A DNA stretch of 6,283 nt from Alphaproteobacteria bacterium. Lineage in GTDB: Bacteria > Pseudomonadota > Alphaproteobacteria > Sphingomonadales > Sphingomonadaceae. The position numbers were made by a program, and so were the translations under genes. Shown piece by piece: positions 5,105 through 6,283 of the stretch. The first letter of the stretch is position 1. Each line of letters opens with the position of its first letter. Below the pieces are notes generated by a model. It made no database searches. It was given only the letters and a program-made list of their open reading frames with translations, and was not told where the DNA came from. The DNA lies in assembly GCA_018830415.1 (NCBI GenBank), contig JAHJSJ010000020.1, positions 1 to 6,283 on the forward strand, written 5' to 3'.

Positions 5105-5407
5105 ATGCGTAACGTCGGATCCGGCGAAAGACTGAAACAGGCAGCGGCGCTGATCGCGCTGGTGCTGCTGGCGGGCTTTGCTGTGGCTGGCCCGACCGGG
5201 CTGCTCGCCTGGAGCGAGAACGTGTCCGCGCTCGATCAACGTGAAGCGCAAATTGCCGACCTCACTGCACAACGTGATGCCATGCGCAACCGGGTGATGC
5301 TGCTCGATCCCGAAGCGGCCGATCCTGATCTGGCGAGCGAGTTGGTGCGCGAACAATTGGGCGTAATGCGTGAGGACGAAGTCGTTATCACGCTCGACGA
5401 CGAGTAG
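5105..5407 (+). CDS. ftsB: FtsB-like septum formation initiator (DivIC family)
   Basis: A 100-residue bitopic inner-membrane protein. In the family, FtsB partners FtsL and FtsQ in the divisome and helps activate septal peptidoglycan synthesis. Visible features are a short basic N-terminus, one hydrophobic membrane span at about 13-35, and a predicted coiled coil at about 38-67 (SALDQREAQIADLTAQRDAM). After a Pro-containing turn comes the conserved end ELVREQLGVMREDEVVI at 79-95, with an acidic C-terminus. ATG 5105 is chosen because AAGGGGG (5086-5092) lies upstream and it places the membrane span near the N-terminus. A start at 5012 would add 31 non-conserved residues. Sequence identity in this family is low; the assignment rests on architecture and on the pdhA neighbour, an arrangement common in alphaproteobacteria. 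Confidence 0.82.
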   Translation: MRNVGSGERLKQAAALIALVLLAGFAVAGPTGLLAWSENVSALDQREAQIADLTAQRDAMRNRVMLLDPEAADPDLASELVREQLGVMREDEVVITLDDE

Positions 5408-5469
5408 CTTAATCCGCCCCGCAATCCGCTGATTTCGTATGCGCTGGGCACTTCCGCTACGGCTTGGCG

Positions 5470-5499
5470 TTGCGCCCTGCATATTTCCCCGCCTATAGC
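5470..5499 (+). promoter_or_regulatory. Candidate promoter for pdhA
   Basis: TTGCGC (5470-5475) and TATAGC (5494-5499) are 18 bases apart and fit a housekeeping promoter reasonably well. They lie in the 144-base gap between ftsB and pdhA and would give a leader of about 45 bases. That leader contains TCCTC at 5515-5519, complementary to GAGGA (5539-5543) in the pdhA ribosome binding site. Confidence 0.35.
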
Positions 5500-5551
5500 G
5501 AAGTGATGCGCTTCTCCTCCCCATGAGTGCGCCACAGAGAGGAACCCGATC

Positions 5552-6283
5552 TTGGCCAAGCAGCCTGCAAAGCCGTCCTCGGCGGCAAAAAAGACCGCCC
5601 GCGCGGCGGACGACACCGAATTCATGCTCCATTCGCTGCAAGACGCGTTCGAAGCGAAGAAACGCTACGCGGCGAGCGATGCGGAGATGATGGAATTCTA
5701 CCGCCAGATGCTGCTGATCCGGCGGTTTGAGGAGAAGGCGGGCCAGCTTTACGGGCTCGGGCTGATCGGCGGGTTCTGCCATCTTTATATCGGGCAGGAA
5801 GCAGTCGCCATCGGGCTGCAATCGGCGCTCGATAATGATCGCGACAGCGTGATCACCGGCTACCGCGATCACGGCCATATGCTCGCCTACGGGATCGATC
5901 CAAAGGTGATCATGGCGGAACTGACCGGGCGCGAAGCCGGGATTTCCAAGGGCAAGGGCGGCTCGATGCATATGTTCAGCACCGAGCATAAGTTTTACGG
6001 CGGGCACGGCATCGTCGGCGCGCAGGTGGCGCTAGGCGGGGGTCTCGCACTGGCGCACCAATACAACGAAGATGGCGGCATCTGCCTTGCCTATTTTGGC
6101 GATGGCGCGGCCAATCAGGGCAGGTTTACGAAACCTTCAACATGGCGGCGCTGTGGAAGCTCCCGATCGTGTTCGTGGTCGAGGATAACCAATACGCGAT
6201 GGGCACCGCGACCAAGCGGTCGTCGGCCGAAACCGCGTTCTACCGGCGCGGCACCGCGTTCCGCATTCCGGGGATGGAAGTGA
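5552..6283 (+). CDS. pdhA: Pyruvate dehydrogenase E1 component alpha subunit, 5' part, with a frameshift near 6121
   Basis: The E1 alpha subunit binds thiamine diphosphate and, with E1 beta, decarboxylates pyruvate to feed acetyl-CoA into the TCA cycle. The start is TTG 5552, eight bases after AGAGAGGA. Residues 1-22 are a Lys/Ala-rich extension. Residues 44-190 match E1 alpha closely: FYRQMLLIRRFEEKAGQLYG (49-68), GFCHLYIGQEA (74-84), YRDHGH (104-109), GKGGSMHMF (134-142), GGHGIVGAQ (150-158), and the start of the TPP motif GDGAANQG (183-190). After Gly190 the frame turns to Arg/Ser-rich nonsense and stops at 6281-6283. From 6124 the +2 frame restores the family sequence: VYETFNMAALWKLPIVFVVEDNQYAMG, then FYRRGTAFRIPGMEV to the window edge. 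One base, most likely a C of the expected CAG codon, is missing after 6121. It is either a sequencing error or a recent inactivation; the true 3' end lies outside. Confidence 0.92.
   Translation: MAKQPAKPSSAAKKTARAADDTEFMLHSLQDAFEAKKRYAASDAEMMEFYRQMLLIRRFEEKAGQLYGLGLIGGFCHLYIGQEAVAIGLQSALDNDRDSVITGYRDHGHMLAYGIDPKVIMAELTGREAGISKGKGGSMHMFSTEHKFYGGHGIVGAQVALGGGLALAHQYNEDGGICLAYFGDGAANQGRFTKPSTWRRCGSSRSCSWSRITNTRWAPRPSGRRPKPRSTGAAPRSAFRGWK

Noticed and set aside
4991..6007. Long (338-codon) minus-strand open frame opposite ftsB and pdhA
   Set aside because: It lies antisense to two recognised genes; its His/Arg/Gln-rich product is typical of antisense frames in GC-rich DNA.
6115..6130. Programmed ribosomal frameshift in pdhA
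   Set aside because: There is no slippery heptamer or stimulating stem at GGGCAGGTTT, and the E1 alpha family does not use recoding. A deletion or sequencing error explains it better.

Overview
The window looks like a chromosomal stretch of a GC-rich alphaproteobacterium, most likely Sphingomonadales (Erythrobacter/Novosphingobium-like). This is inferred from the G/C-rich third codon positions, from the glutaredoxin / carbon-nitrogen hydrolase / DUF1178 order common in alphaproteobacteria, and from an FtsB-like gene just upstream of a pyruvate dehydrogenase E1 alpha gene. No transposase, integrase, phage gene or CRISPR array is visible.

Layout. Bases 1-74 are the last codons of an unidentified plus-strand gene. 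Bases 75-444 contain no credible protein gene but hold a run of stem-loops ending in a perfect 11-bp hairpin. Next comes a minus-strand small heat-shock protein gene (445-933, IbpA/Hsp20 type). Its leader can fold into three stem-loops, and the last one covers the ribosome binding site in a ROSE-like manner. Divergent from it is a tight plus-strand cluster: glutaredoxin (1086-1349), nitrilase-superfamily amidase (1349-2170, overlapping by one base), a DUF1178 zinc-ribbon-like protein (2176-2646), and tRNA-Arg(CCT) (2680-2756).

Convergent with the tRNA is a minus-strand haloalkane dehalogenase of the DhlA-like subfamily (2803-3720) with all catalytic and halide-binding residues. It is divergent from an acyl-CoA dehydrogenase (3837-4997) that lacks the usual C-terminal catalytic Glu and probably uses an internal one. 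A small FtsB-like divisome protein (5105-5407) follows. The 5' part of pdhA starts at TTG 5552 and fills the rest of the window.

How the genes relate. The hsp20 / grxC / nitrilase block is consistent with protein and thiol stress care: aggregate holding, glutathione-dependent disulfide reduction and possibly glutathione metabolite repair. The dehalogenase and acyl-CoA dehydrogenase could belong to one catabolic module sharing a control region, but this is inference. ftsB and pdhA are core cell-division and central-carbon genes.

The points most worth checking are the hsp20 RNA-thermometer candidate, the unassigned structured region 233-414, and a one-base deletion near 6121 that breaks pdhA inside its thiamine-diphosphate motif.
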